Of a stretch of DNA of 64,000 nucleotides, positions 8,486-16,741 are shown one piece after another. The notes under the pieces were generated by a model. That model saw only the letters and a program-made list of their open reading frames with translations, ran no database searches and had not been told where the DNA came from. Made by a program: the position numbers and the translations under genes. The stretch lies in the NCBI GenBank assembly GCA_003151515.1, contig PLXS01000008.1:62001-126000 (forward strand), read 5' to 3'. The DNA comes from Opitutaceae bacterium. Its GTDB lineage: Bacteria; Verrucomicrobiota; Verrucomicrobiia; Opitutales; Opitutaceae. Position 1 is the stretch's first letter; every line of letters starts with the position of its first letter.

Positions 8486-10039
8486 ATGCCCAAAAAGCTC
8501 GCGCTTCTCTCGGTAAGCGACAAGTCCGGCCTCGCCGACTTTGCGAGGGCGCTCGTGAAGGAGCACGGCTACACGCTGATCTCGACCGGGGGGACCGCCC
8601 GGGCCCTGGCCGATGCCGGCCTTGCGGTGACCGAAGTCGGCCAGCACACCGGGTTCCCGGAGATCATGGACGGCAGGGTTAAGACCCTGCACCCCAAGGT
8701 GCACGGGGGGCTCCTGTGCCGGCGCGACAGGCCGGAGCACCTCGCGCAGGCCGCCGCCAACGGGATCGAGCTTATCGACCTCGTGGTCGTCAACCTCTAT
8801 CCCTTCGAGCAGACCGTGGCCCGGCCCGGCGTGGAGCTCGAGGAGGCGATCGAGAACATCGACATCGGGGGCCCCTCCATGCTGCGAAGCGCCGCCAAGA
8901 ACCACGCGAGCGTCACCGTTGTGTGCGAACCGGGCGACTACCCGACCGTCCTCGAGGCGATGCGGGGAGGCCCGCAGGCCCTGGCGGAGCTTCGCCGCGG
9001 GCTCGCCCTCAAGGTCTTCCAGAAGACCGCGGCGTACGACGCGGCGATCAGCCGCTACCTCGAGTCCCGGGAGCTCGCGCCCGACCTCGACGCCCTCGGC
9101 GGCTTCCCGCAGGCCCTCGCGCTGTCGTGGCGGCGGGCGCAGCTGCTGCGCTACGGCGAGAACCCGCACCAGAAGGCCGCGCTCTACGGCTCGTTCCACG
9201 ACCACTTCGAGCAGCTCCAAGGCAAAGAGCTGAGCTACAACAACATCCTGGACATCACGTCGGCGACGTACCTGATCGGGGAGTTCGAGCGCCCGACGGT
9301 CGCGATTCTAAAGCACACGAACCCGTGCGGGGTCGCGAGCGCCGAGACGCTCGAGGAGGCGTGGGCCGGGGCGTACGCGACGGACCGGCAGGCGCCGTTC
9401 GGGGGCATCATCATCGTCAACCGGACGATGGACGGCGCCCTGGCCGCGCAGATAGCCGAGATCTTCACCGAGGTGATAATCGCCCCGAGGTTCAGCCCGG
9501 AGGCGATGGCCGCGCTCGGCCGCAAGAAGAACCTGCGCCTGATGACCGCCAAGGGCGGCATCGGGGCCGACGCTCTCCAGGAGCTGCGCTCGGTCGTCGG
9601 CGGCGTCCTCGTGCAGGACCGGGACCGCACGCTCGGCGACCCGGCGCAGTTCCGAGTCGTCACCAAGCGCCAGCCCTCGCGGGACGAGTGGGACTCGATG
9701 CTCTTCGGCTGGAAGGTTTGCAAGCACGTGAAATCGAACGCCATCGTCTACTGCCGCGGGGAGAGAACGCTGGGGATCGGCGCCGGCCAGATGGCCAGGG
9801 TCGACAGCTCGCGGATCGCAGTCTGGAAGGCCGGCGAGGCCGGCCTGGACCTCAAGGGGTCGGTCGTTGTCAGCGAGGCCCTGTTTCCGTTTGCCGACGG
9901 GCTGGTCGCCGCCGCGCAGGCGGGCGCCACGGCGGCAATCCAGCCCGGGGGCTCGGTGCGCGACGAGGAGGTCGTCAGGGCCGCCGACGAGCGCGGCATG
10001 GCGATGGTCTTCACGGGCATCCGCCACTTCCGGCACTGA
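8486..10039 (+). CDS. purH: Bifunctional AICAR formyltransferase / IMP cyclohydrolase
   Basis: Protein of 517 residues beginning MPKKLALLSVSDKSGL, the canonical PurH start. The N-terminal MGS-like IMP cyclohydrolase domain contains LISTGGTARAL, VTEVGQHTGFPE and GGLLCRRD. The C-terminal AICARFT domain contains LRYGENPHQKA, LKHTNPCGVA and KSNAIVYC. It catalyses the last two steps of de novo purine synthesis in the cytoplasm. It is divergent from apaG, with about 85 bases between the starts, which must hold both promoters. Confidence 0.97.
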   Translation: MPKKLALLSVSDKSGLADFARALVKEHGYTLISTGGTARALADAGLAVTEVGQHTGFPEIMDGRVKTLHPKVHGGLLCRRDRPEHLAQAAANGIELIDLVVVNLYPFEQTVARPGVELEEAIENIDIGGPSMLRSAAKNHASVTVVCEPGDYPTVLEAMRGGPQALAELRRGLALKVFQKTAAYDAAISRYLESRELAPDLDALGGFPQALALSWRRAQLLRYGENPHQKAALYGSFHDHFEQLQGKELSYNNILDITSATYLIGEFERPTVAILKHTNPCGVASAETLEEAWAGAYATDRQAPFGGIIIVNRTMDGALAAQIAEIFTEVIIAPRFSPEAMAALGRKKNLRLMTAKGGIGADALQELRSVVGGVLVQDRDRTLGDPAQFRVVTKRQPSRDEWDSMLFGWKVCKHVKSNAIVYCRGERTLGIGAGQMARVDSSRIAVWKAGEAGLDLKGSVVVSEALFPFADGLVAAAQAGATAAIQPGGSVRDEEVVRAADERGMAMVFTGIRHFRH

Positions 10040-10060
10040 ACGGGCGCCGGCGCGCCCGTT
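10039..10060 (+). terminator. Hairpin directly after purH
   Basis: Stem arms AACGGGCG and CGCCCGTT with a six-base loop begin at the last base of the purH stop codon. There is no T-tract after it, so it is at best a weak or Rho-assisted terminator, or a processing or attenuation hairpin before the peptidase gene. Confidence 0.5.
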
Positions 10061-10100
10061 CGGGATTGGCATGTGCCGCGCCACAGGGCAACTTGGCGGC

Positions 10101-11474
10101 ATGTTCGATCCCGTTGAAAAGCTAAAGGAATTCATCCGCCACCCCAGCGTCTCCACGGACTCGAAATTCGGGGAGGGGATGCGCGGGGCGCAGAAGTTCG
10201 TCGCCGACTTGCTGGGATCGCTGGGCTTCAAGGTCGAGGTCGTGAAGACCGAGGTCCACCCGATCATCCTGGCGAGCCGGGGAGGCGACCCGTCGTGGCC
10301 CCACGTCGTCATCTACGGCCACTACGACGTCCAGCCGGCGGAGCCCCTGGCGCTGTGGAAGACGCCGCCCTTCGAGCCCACGGTCATCGGCAACAGGATC
10401 TACGGGCGCGGCGCCGCGGACAACAAGGGTCCGCTCATGGCCAACATCACCGCGGTCGGGCAGCTGCTCGAGCAGGACCCAAAGCTGCCCCTGCGCATCA
10501 CGTTCCTCATCGAGGGCGAGGAGGAGATGGGAAGCCCCAGCTTCCCGGCGTTTTTGGCCTCCTACGCCGACCGCCTTAGGAGCGCGGACCTGGTCTACCT
10601 GTGCGACACGGCGCTTCCGAGCGAGAAGCAGGTTGTCATCACGTGCGGCCTCCGAGGGCTGGCGCTCTTCGACCTGCACGTGACGGGGGCCCGCGTCGAC
10701 CTGCACTCCGGCCTGCACGGCGGGGTCCTTCGCAACCCGATCCAGGCCCTGGCCGAGATATGCGCGTCGCTTCACACGCCGGACGGGCGCGTCAACGTCC
10801 CGGGCTTCTACGACGGCGTTCTCGACGTGGAGCCCTGGGAGAGGGCTGAGCTGGCGAAGCTGGAAGGCGACGGCAAGGCGTACATGGACTTCCTGGGCAT
10901 CGACGCCTTCTACACTCCGCCCGGGTTCTCCCCGTTCGAGGCGGTGCGGTTTCAGCCGACCCTGGAGTTCAACGGGATCGGGGGCGGCTACCAGGGGGAG
11001 GGGACGAAGACGGTCATCCCCAGCAAGGCGTTCGCCAAGATCAGCTGCCGGCTCGTGCCGAACCAGGAGCCCCGGCGTATCAAGGCGATCGTCCAGGATG
11101 CGATCCGCTCCAGGGCCCCGAAGGGGGTGAAGATCGAGTTTGTCGACCAGCACCAGGGCGACCCCTACGTGGTCGTGCCGCCGGGCCGGCCGAACACGCC
11201 GAAGGACCAGTCGCCGGTGCTGGCCCGGGCCTTCCGCGCCGCCGAGGCCGCGGTCACGCAGGTCTGGGGCCGCCCGCCGCTGTTCCTGCGCGAGGGCGGC
11301 AGCGTCCCGATCATCCCCGACATAAAGCGCACGACGGGGCTCGACTCGGTCATGCTCGGGCTGTTTCTGCCCGAGGACAACCTTCACGCGCCCAACGAGG
11401 GCTTCAATCTCGACGTCATGAAGAGGGGCGTCGAGACCACCAAGCGTATCCTAAAGAGAATTACGATTTCTTGA
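10101..11474 (+). CDS. M20-family dipeptidase
   Basis: Protein of 457 residues from ATG 10101 (MFDPVEKLKEFIRHPSVS), the usual start of this family. An ATG at 10071 is in frame but adds nothing recognisable. Metal-binding motifs: YGHYDVQPAE, GRGAADNKGPL, and the catalytic Glu pair IEGEEEMGS. The dimerisation lid (ARVDLHSGLHGG) and C-terminal PNEGFNLD are also present. No signal peptide is visible, so it should hydrolyse dipeptides in the cytoplasm. Its end overlaps the convergent Pal gene by 14 bases. Confidence 0.94.
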   Translation: MFDPVEKLKEFIRHPSVSTDSKFGEGMRGAQKFVADLLGSLGFKVEVVKTEVHPIILASRGGDPSWPHVVIYGHYDVQPAEPLALWKTPPFEPTVIGNRIYGRGAADNKGPLMANITAVGQLLEQDPKLPLRITFLIEGEEEMGSPSFPAFLASYADRLRSADLVYLCDTALPSEKQVVITCGLRGLALFDLHVTGARVDLHSGLHGGVLRNPIQALAEICASLHTPDGRVNVPGFYDGVLDVEPWERAELAKLEGDGKAYMDFLGIDAFYTPPGFSPFEAVRFQPTLEFNGIGGGYQGEGTKTVIPSKAFAKISCRLVPNQEPRRIKAIVQDAIRSRAPKGVKIEFVDQHQGDPYVVVPPGRPNTPKDQSPVLARAFRAAEAAVTQVWGRPPLFLREGGSVPIIPDIKRTTGLDSVMLGLFLPEDNLHAPNEGFNLDVMKRGVETTKRILKRITIS

Positions 11475-12018
11475 GGACGATCAGCTCGTCGCGGCGGTCC
11501 TTGGACATCGTCGCCTCGTCGGCGTTCTTCTTCGCCTCCTCGCTGCCCTTGGAGAGCGTCTCAATCTTGTCCGCCGATACCCCGAGCGAGATCAGGTACT
11601 TCTTGGCCTCGCTCGCGCGCCGGTCGCCCAGGCCGAGGTTGTACTCGGCGGTGCCGCGCCAGTCGCAGTGGCCCTCGAGGAGGAGCCGGTGCTGCGGGTT
11701 CTTTTCGAGGTATTCCTTTGCGGCCTGGAGCTTCGCGCGCTCGGCGGTCTTCACGTTGGAGCGGTCAAAGTCGAAGTAGACCGGCTGCAAGAGCCCGCGG
11801 ATTGTGTTCGCGTCCTCGATGATGTTGGAGTCGCGCGCCTGCAGCGTGGTGTCCGGCGCCGTTTGGACCTCCGACGGCGTTAGGGCGCCGGCATTGCCCG
11901 TTCCGGGCCCGAGCGCCGTCTCGTTCGGCTCGGGCCGAACCGGCTTCTTGGCGCAGCCGGCAAAAACGGCTGCGGAGGCGGCAACTATGATGCAGAGCGA
12001 CTTGGAGGCTAGTTTCAT
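11461..12018 (-). CDS. pal: Peptidoglycan-associated lipoprotein (OmpA C-terminal domain)
   Basis: Protein of 185 residues. Signal peptide with lipobox ending VFAGC (Cys at about residue 22), then a Pro/Thr-rich linker, then an OmpA_C domain: PVYFDFDRSNVK, LLLEGHCDWRGTAEYNLGLGDRRA, and a final DRRDELIV. The Asp and Arg that bind meso-diaminopimelate in Pal are conserved (NLGLGDRRA). It should tether the outer membrane to peptidoglycan. No tol genes are adjacent in view. An apparent upstream extension to 12156 has no signal-like features and overlaps the regulator gene. Confidence 0.94.
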   Translation of the reverse strand: MKLASKSLCIIVAASAAVFAGCAKKPVRPEPNETALGPGTGNAGALTPSEVQTAPDTTLQARDSNIIEDANTIRGLLQPVYFDFDRSNVKTAERAKLQAAKEYLEKNPQHRLLLEGHCDWRGTAEYNLGLGDRRASEAKKYLISLGVSADKIETLSKGSEEAKKNADEATMSKDRRDELIVLKKS

Positions 12019-12094
12019 GAGAGGGTATAAAGAGTTACGGACGAAACACCATTTTTGGCAACTTCCGGGGCTCCGCAAGGATTTAAGCGGGCAT

Positions 12095-12739
12095 TCAAGC
12101 GCCGCCTTCGCCAAGGAGGCCCTGCTCGATCGCGTGGCGCGTGAGGCTCGCCACATCGTGTATGTTCAACTTGCGCATCAGGTTCGTGCGGTGGTTGTCG
12201 ACCGTCTTGGCGCTTATCGAGAGCTTGTCGGCGATCTCCTTGGTGCTGTTGCCCTCCGCGACGAGCTTGAGGACCTCCCGCTCGCGCTCCGTCAGGAAGT
12301 CCGGCGAGCCCCTGGACTCGGGATTGGCAACCACGTTACGAAGCACGCTCGCTATCCCCGGGCCGAAGTAGGTGCCCCCCATGGCGATGGTCGAAAGGCC
12401 CTTCTTGAAGTCGAGGAAGCCGGCTGTCTTCTCGACGAATCCGTGCGCGCCGGCCTCGAGCATCTCGCGCACGATCACCGGGTTCTCGTGTCCCGAGAAG
12501 ACAAGGACCCGGATCTTGGGAAGGCGTTTGACGAGCCTGCGCAGCAGGTCGACGCCGTTCAGGCTGGGAAGCTTGGCGTCGAGGATCACGACGTCGGGCT
12601 TGAGGTCCAGGCACATCTGCAGGCCCTCCTGGCCGTCGCCGCTCTGGCCCACGAGCTTGAAATTCTTATCCGGCGCAAGGATCTCCGCCAGCATCTCGCG
12701 GATGGCTGTTTGGTCCTCGATTATGACGAGTCGATGCAT
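12095..12739 (-). CDS. Response regulator, NarL/FixJ family (REC + LuxR-type HTH)
   Basis: Protein of 214 residues. The receiver domain has the acidic pair at IIEDQ, the phosphoacceptor Asp in DVVILDAKLPSLNGVDLL, and the switch residue and Lys in FSGH and GFVEKTAG. The LuxR-type HTH begins at LTEREREVLKLVAEGNSTKEIADKL and ends with NLMRKLNIH. No kinase gene lies next to it, so it is an orphan regulator. It is only 76 bases upstream of pal on the same strand and 16 bases downstream of a tRNA gene. Confidence 0.94.
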   Translation of the reverse strand: MHRLVIIEDQTAIREMLAEILAPDKNFKLVGQSGDGQEGLQMCLDLKPDVVILDAKLPSLNGVDLLRRLVKRLPKIRVLVFSGHENPVIVREMLEAGAHGFVEKTAGFLDFKKGLSTIAMGGTYFGPGIASVLRNVVANPESRGSPDFLTEREREVLKLVAEGNSTKEIADKLSISAKTVDNHRTNLMRKLNIHDVASLTRHAIEQGLLGEGGA

Positions 12740-12754
12740 GGTTGGCGTTGAAGA

Positions 12755-12829
12755 TGGTGGGCTGGCTGGGATTCGAACCCAGAACCAACGACTTAAAAGG
12801 ACGCTGCTCTACCGTTGAGCTACCAGCCC
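12755..12829 (-). tRNA. tRNA-Lys (anticodon TTT)
   Basis: The minus strand folds as a full cloverleaf: acceptor GGGCTGG with CCAGCCC, D arm GCTC/GAGC, anticodon loop CTTTTAA, T arm CTGGG/CCCAG around TTCGAAT. The CCA end is encoded (12755-12757). The anticodon stem has one non-Watson-Crick T-T pair at positions 30-40; the other arms pair perfectly. Confidence 0.95.
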
Positions 12830-13018
12830 GATGTTCCCTAAGGACTTCCCGGGAGGCTTGGGCAGATTCCGCTGGTTTTCGAGACATGAATCGAACCGGT
12901 GCCCCGGCATGGCGGCCTCCTTGCGGCGTGCCGGCCCGCGATCCTCGCAGGATGAGATTTCCTAAAGAACGTGTAGTGCGGGTTCTACGGTCGATGCGGC
13001 GCAAGCGGCAAGTTCAAT

Positions 13019-13035
13019 CCGGCGCGTTGCGCCGG
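13019..13035 (-). terminator. Hairpin downstream of the HD-domain gene
   Basis: Perfect seven-base arms CCGGCGC and GCGCCGG around a GTT loop, about 30 bases past the stop of the minus-strand HD gene. It has no T-tract, so it may act as a weak or factor-dependent terminator. Confidence 0.4.
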
Positions 13036-13064
13036 CCCTCGGGCGCCCGGCGGGCGCGATCGCC

Positions 13065-13913
13065 TCACGAGGCGGCGGCCTTCGCCGTGATCCGCGCGAA
13101 GTTCTCCTCGATCGCGTCCATGTAGCCGTTCTGGCGCGACCCGACCGGCCTAGCGAGGAAGCGGTAGACCGCCTGAAAGTCGTTATCGAGCTTGGGCTTC
13201 ACGAAGCCGTGCCAGAATGCGGGCGTCTTGGCCACAAGCTCCTCCTCGGACTTGAAGAGCCGCCTTTCGGGCGGGATGTTCGCGAAGACGTCCGACTCAT
13301 GGAACTCGCTGAAGAGCTCGCCCAACTTGTCGGGGTAATGCGGGTCCGCGAGCTGGCCCACGTAGTCGGCTGTCGCAAGCGCGCATCCGACGATGCGGCT
13401 CACCGGGTCCCGGAAGCGCAGGCGGCTTACCTCCGCGTGGGGGCCGGTGCAGTTGATGGCCGACATCACGTTCTCGATCTCGATCTCGCTGACTCCCACC
13501 TGGGGAAGGTACGACGCGGCGAAGGCGCAGCTCCTCAGGATGTGGCAGAACGTGTACTTTGCTCCCGTGCCCTCCGTGTCGCATCGCAGCTTCATGTACC
13601 CGGTGTCGTGCATGAGCACGCCGGCGACCGCCAGTTCGAAGTCCCGCACCTCGATGCGCTGGTCGCCCCGGGCGGAGTTCATCCCCTCGAGCAGGACAAC
13701 CATGCACGTTGTCGCCATCAGCGTGTGGCGAAGGTTGTGGTAGCGCAGGTCGATCGCGGAGTAGGCGGCGTTGCGGCCGGCAAACAGGTCGTCGATGTCG
13801 GCAAAGACCCTCCTTAGCCAGGCGTCGCTGCAGCCGGGATAAAGGGCTGCGAACCTGGCCCGCACGAAACCTTCAACAGCAGGGGTGCTGTCGAAATCGA
13901 CATCAGGCGGCAT
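13065..13913 (-). CDS. HD-domain phosphohydrolase-like protein
   Basis: Protein of 282 residues from ATG 13913 (MPPDVDFDSTPAVEG). A longer frame to 14069 is possible but its extra residues look non-coding. HD-superfamily metal ligands are visible as YHNLRHTLMAT, the central MHDTGYM, and later TGPHAEVS. The family includes cyclic-nucleotide phosphodiesterases and nucleotidases, and the sequence resembles PDEase-type domains more than HD-GYP. There are no sensory domains. It is transcribed away from the ECF sigma gene, with about 250 bases between the starts. Confidence 0.75.
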   Translation of the reverse strand: MPPDVDFDSTPAVEGFVRARFAALYPGCSDAWLRRVFADIDDLFAGRNAAYSAIDLRYHNLRHTLMATTCMVVLLEGMNSARGDQRIEVRDFELAVAGVLMHDTGYMKLRCDTEGTGAKYTFCHILRSCAFAASYLPQVGVSEIEIENVMSAINCTGPHAEVSRLRFRDPVSRIVGCALATADYVGQLADPHYPDKLGELFSEFHESDVFANIPPERRLFKSEEELVAKTPAFWHGFVKPKLDNDFQAVYRFLARPVGSRQNGYMDAIEENFARITAKAAAS

Positions 13914-14163
13914 CTCGATCCTAAGAGCAGTTACGGCGCGCGGTGTTCGCAAGTTCAAATGTTGCGGATGCTTCGCATCCACCTGGCTTGCAGGTTTCGA
14001 GGAGCCTTTGCCGCCTTCGCGTGTCAACTCCTTGGATGCGAGGGGTCCTGCCTGGCCGGCTGGTAGCATTGACCCTGTCCGGGTAGCCGGTTTCCTTGGG
14101 TGCTAATTCCGTAATTCATTGGGAACAATTCAAAAATATGCTCGTCAGAGCATGGAAGACCGT

Positions 14164-14766
14164 ATGTCCACCAAAGCTCAGGAAGTGGCCCTGGACCGCA
14201 TTCTTGTCGACCGATTCAAGAATGGGGATGCCTCTGCATTTGACGAAATGGTGTCGCGGTACTGGGACCGCATTTTCTCGATGACCAACCAGCTCCTGCG
14301 CAATGCCCAGGATGCAGAAGAGGTTACGCAGGATGCATTTATAAGGGCCCACAAGGGTCTCGCCAATTTCCGCGGCGAGTCTGCGTTTTCCACATGGCTC
14401 TACCAGATCGCGACCAACCTCGCCCGAAACCGGTACTGGTACTGGTGGAGGAGAAAGCGCGACAAGTCCGTATCTTTGGACGCCCCTCTGGGGCCAGACA
14501 ACACCACAACACTAGCCGAAGTGCTCCCTGCCGAGGTCGAGACGCCCGGCGACGTCACGGTTACCCGTGAATTCGTCACGCGAATCGGAACCGGCATGGA
14601 GCGCCTGGGCGCCAAGCACCGCGAGATCCTCGTCTTGCGCAACGTCAAGAACCTGTCCTATGAGGAGATTGCCAATATCCTGGGAATCTCCGTGGGAACC
14701 GTAAAGAGCCGCATAGCCAGAGCGCGCGAGAGCCTCCGCTCAAAGCTAGGCGATGAATTCAAATGA
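14164..14766 (+). CDS. ECF RNA polymerase sigma factor (RpoE-like)
   Basis: Protein of 200 residues from ATG 14164, preceded by GGAAG at 8 bases; ATG 14152 is the alternative. The sigma2 region is FDEMVSRYWDRIFSMTNQLLRN through the -10 recognition helix EEVTQDAFIRAHKGL with FSTWLYQIATNLARN. The sigma4 region is LGAKHREILVLRNVKNLSYEEIANILG followed by VGTVKSRIARARE. It is followed by a putative anti-sigma gene overlapping by ATGA, the usual partner arrangement, so activity is probably controlled by release at the membrane. Confidence 0.94.
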   Translation: MSTKAQEVALDRILVDRFKNGDASAFDEMVSRYWDRIFSMTNQLLRNAQDAEEVTQDAFIRAHKGLANFRGESAFSTWLYQIATNLARNRYWYWWRRKRDKSVSLDAPLGPDNTTTLAEVLPAEVETPGDVTVTREFVTRIGTGMERLGAKHREILVLRNVKNLSYEEIANILGISVGTVKSRIARARESLRSKLGDEFK

Positions 14767-15389
14767 ACGACCGCGAATTTATTGAACTGCTGAACCTCTA
14801 CATAGACCACGAGATCAGCCCCGAGGACGCCGTGCGCCTCGAGGCGGAGGTCATGGGCAGGCCCGACCGGCGCGAGGTCTACAACCAGTACTGCAGGATG
14901 CAGAAGGCGTGCTCGATGCTCACCGGGCATTTTGCGGACTCGCCGGACGCGACGGCGCGGGAGGCTTCGGGCAGCCGCTGGGTCTTCGGTCCCGCGCTGG
15001 CCGGTCTCGCCGCGGCGTGCCTCATCGTCGTCGCCGGGCTGAGGATGGGCGGCTACTTCACGGGGGGCGGCGCCGGACGGGCCGCCGTGCCCACCGCAGC
15101 GCCGGCGGTCGCCGCCGCGTCACCCTCGAAGCCGGTCGACGACATGCAGCCCGTGTTCCTGGCCCGCGCCCCCGCCGGCCAGACGGCGCGCGGCGCGTCG
15201 GTGCTCGTGTCATACGATCCGCTCAGGCAGGCTCCCCAGTTTAACTGGATCGGGGCCGTGCAGCTTTCGCCGGTCGTGTCCGCTCCAAGCCTGGACATGG
15301 GCCTCGGGCCGAGGACCGGCCTGAAGGCGACGATCCTCAGCGACGCCCAGCAGGCCGGCGAGATGGCGGCGTTCCGGTTCCAGCGCTAG
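14763..15389 (+). CDS. Putative transmembrane anti-sigma factor
   Basis: Protein of 208 residues overlapping the sigma gene by four bases. Residues 1-60 form a small cytoplasmic zinc-less anti-sigma-like domain (MNDREFIELLNLYIDHEISPED), followed by a single membrane span of about residues 77-100 (FGPALAGLAAACLIVVAGLRM) and an Ala/Pro-rich periplasmic tail. No HxxxCxxC zinc motif is complete: YNQYCRMQKAC has two Cys but lacks the usual His spacing. Function is inferred mainly from gene order and topology. Confidence 0.78.
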   Translation: MNDREFIELLNLYIDHEISPEDAVRLEAEVMGRPDRREVYNQYCRMQKACSMLTGHFADSPDATAREASGSRWVFGPALAGLAAACLIVVAGLRMGGYFTGGGAGRAAVPTAAPAVAAASPSKPVDDMQPVFLARAPAGQTARGASVLVSYDPLRQAPQFNWIGAVQLSPVVSAPSLDMGLGPRTGLKATILSDAQQAGEMAAFRFQR

Positions 15390-15398
15390 CGCGGCCGC

Positions 15399-15995
15399 TC
15401 AGCCGAGGGCCCGCTTGATGAGGGTCTCGGTGCTCGCCGCGGCGCCGAGCGACAGCGACGCGCGCCGGACGGCCTCGTCGGCGTCCGACACCTTGTAGCC
15501 CAGGGCCACCAGGGCGGCGACGGCGTCGGCCTGCGGCGTGTGCGCCATCGCGGCGCCCCCCGGCTGGAGGGCCTGCGCGCCGTCGCCGGACCCGCCGACG
15601 CGGGTCTTCAGCTCGACGACGAGGCGCTCGGCGGTCTTGCGGCCGATTCCAGGGCACTTGGAGAGGGTGGCAATGTCGCCCGAGCGTATCGCGGCCAGAA
15701 GCAGCGGGAGCGAGAGCCGGCTCATGATCGAAAGCGCGACCTTGGGGCCGATGCCCGTCACGTTGTCGATCATCAGCTTGAAGAAATCGCGCTCTTCGGC
15801 CGTCGCGAAGCCGTAGAGGGTCTGGGAGTCCTCCCTGTAGACCGCGAGCGTGTGGAGCCGCACGGCCGAGCCAACGGGCGGCAGGCGCTCCGCCGTCGTT
15901 ACGGGAACGTTGACCTCGTAACCCAGTCCGCCAGCCTCGACGACCGCGCGGACGAGCCCCGACTCGCTCAGGATGCCCTGGATCGAGGTGATCAT
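15399..15995 (-). CDS. ruvA: Holliday junction branch migration protein RuvA
   Basis: Protein of 198 residues, the usual length. Domain I begins MITSIQGILSESG and has GGLGYEVNVP. The tandem helix-hairpin-helix of domain II contains LMIDNVTGIGPKVALSIMSRL and LSKCPGIGRKTAERLVVELK. The C-terminal domain III, which contacts RuvB, includes ALVALGYKVSDADEAVRR. It is the last gene of a dapA-dapB-ruvA unit, 10 bases after dapB. No ruvB or ruvC gene is adjacent. Confidence 0.97.
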   Translation of the reverse strand: MITSIQGILSESGLVRAVVEAGGLGYEVNVPVTTAERLPPVGSAVRLHTLAVYREDSQTLYGFATAEERDFFKLMIDNVTGIGPKVALSIMSRLSLPLLLAAIRSGDIATLSKCPGIGRKTAERLVVELKTRVGGSGDGAQALQPGGAAMAHTPQADAVAALVALGYKVSDADEAVRRASLSLGAAASTETLIKRALG

Positions 15996-16005
15996 GCGGC
16001 CGCCC

Positions 16006-16737
16006 TCACGTCAGGCCGAGCACGTCCTGCATGTCGTAGACCCCGGGCTTTTGGGCCACGACCCACTGCGCCGCGCGCAGCGCGCCCCGGGCGAAGATCG
16101 CCCGGTCGCCCGCCCTGTGCGCTAGCTCGATCCGCTCACCCGTCCCCGCGAAGATGACCGTATGGTCGCCCACGACGTCCCCTCCGCGGATCGCGTGGAC
16201 CCCCACCTCGGAGCGCTTGCGCTCGCCCGTGATGCCCTGGCGCCCGTGCCTGGCCGCGGCCGCTCCGAGCTTGCGCTCCTCGAGGATGATCTCAAGGAGG
16301 CGCTCCGCGGTGCCGCTTGGCGCGTCCTTCTTGAGGCGGTGGTGCATCTCCACGATCTCGGCGTCGTAGTCCTCGCCGAGGACGCGCGCGGCTCGCCTGG
16401 TCAGGGCGAAGAGGAGGTTCACCCCGACCGAGAAGTTGCCCGCCCAGACGCACGGGACGCGCGCCGCGAGCTTCAGGAGCTCCGCCTTCTCGGCCGGGGC
16501 GTGGCCCGTCGTGCCGAGGACCACGGGCTTGGAGTTCGCGGCCGCGGCCTCAAGGAGGGCGCGCGTGGCCGCATGCGAGCTGAAGTCGACGACGACGTCG
16601 CATGCGCCGATCGAGCCCGGGAGGTCGTCGCCCTGGTCGATCGCCGCGCACACCGTCACCCCGAATTCGGGGGCGATCGAGGCGAGGGCGTGGCCCATCC
16701 TGCCCTTCGAGCCGTTCAGGAGTACCTTGAGAGCCAT
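16006..16737 (-). CDS. dapB: 4-hydroxy-tetrahydrodipicolinate reductase
   Basis: Protein of 243 residues from ATG 16737 (MALKVLLNGSKGRMG), with the N-terminal NAD(P)H-binding GxxGRMG. The catalytic and substrate loop is VEMHHRLKKDAPSGTA, and the C-terminal stretch ends DHTVIFAGTGERIELAHRAGDRAIFARGAL. It reduces 4-hydroxy-tetrahydrodipicolinate in the diaminopimelate/lysine pathway. It lies four bases after dapA, so the two are co-transcribed. Confidence 0.96.
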   Translation of the reverse strand: MALKVLLNGSKGRMGHALASIAPEFGVTVCAAIDQGDDLPGSIGACDVVVDFSSHAATRALLEAAAANSKPVVLGTTGHAPAEKAELLKLAARVPCVWAGNFSVGVNLLFALTRRAARVLGEDYDAEIVEMHHRLKKDAPSGTAERLLEIILEERKLGAAAARHGRQGITGERKRSEVGVHAIRGGDVVGDHTVIFAGTGERIELAHRAGDRAIFARGALRAAQWVVAQKPGVYDMQDVLGLT

Positions 16738-16741
16738 GGCG

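Noticed and set aside
12878-12920. A second tRNA-like T arm (GGTTCGATTC) near the tRNA-Lys
   Set aside because: The arms do not pair and no acceptor or anticodon stem can be formed.
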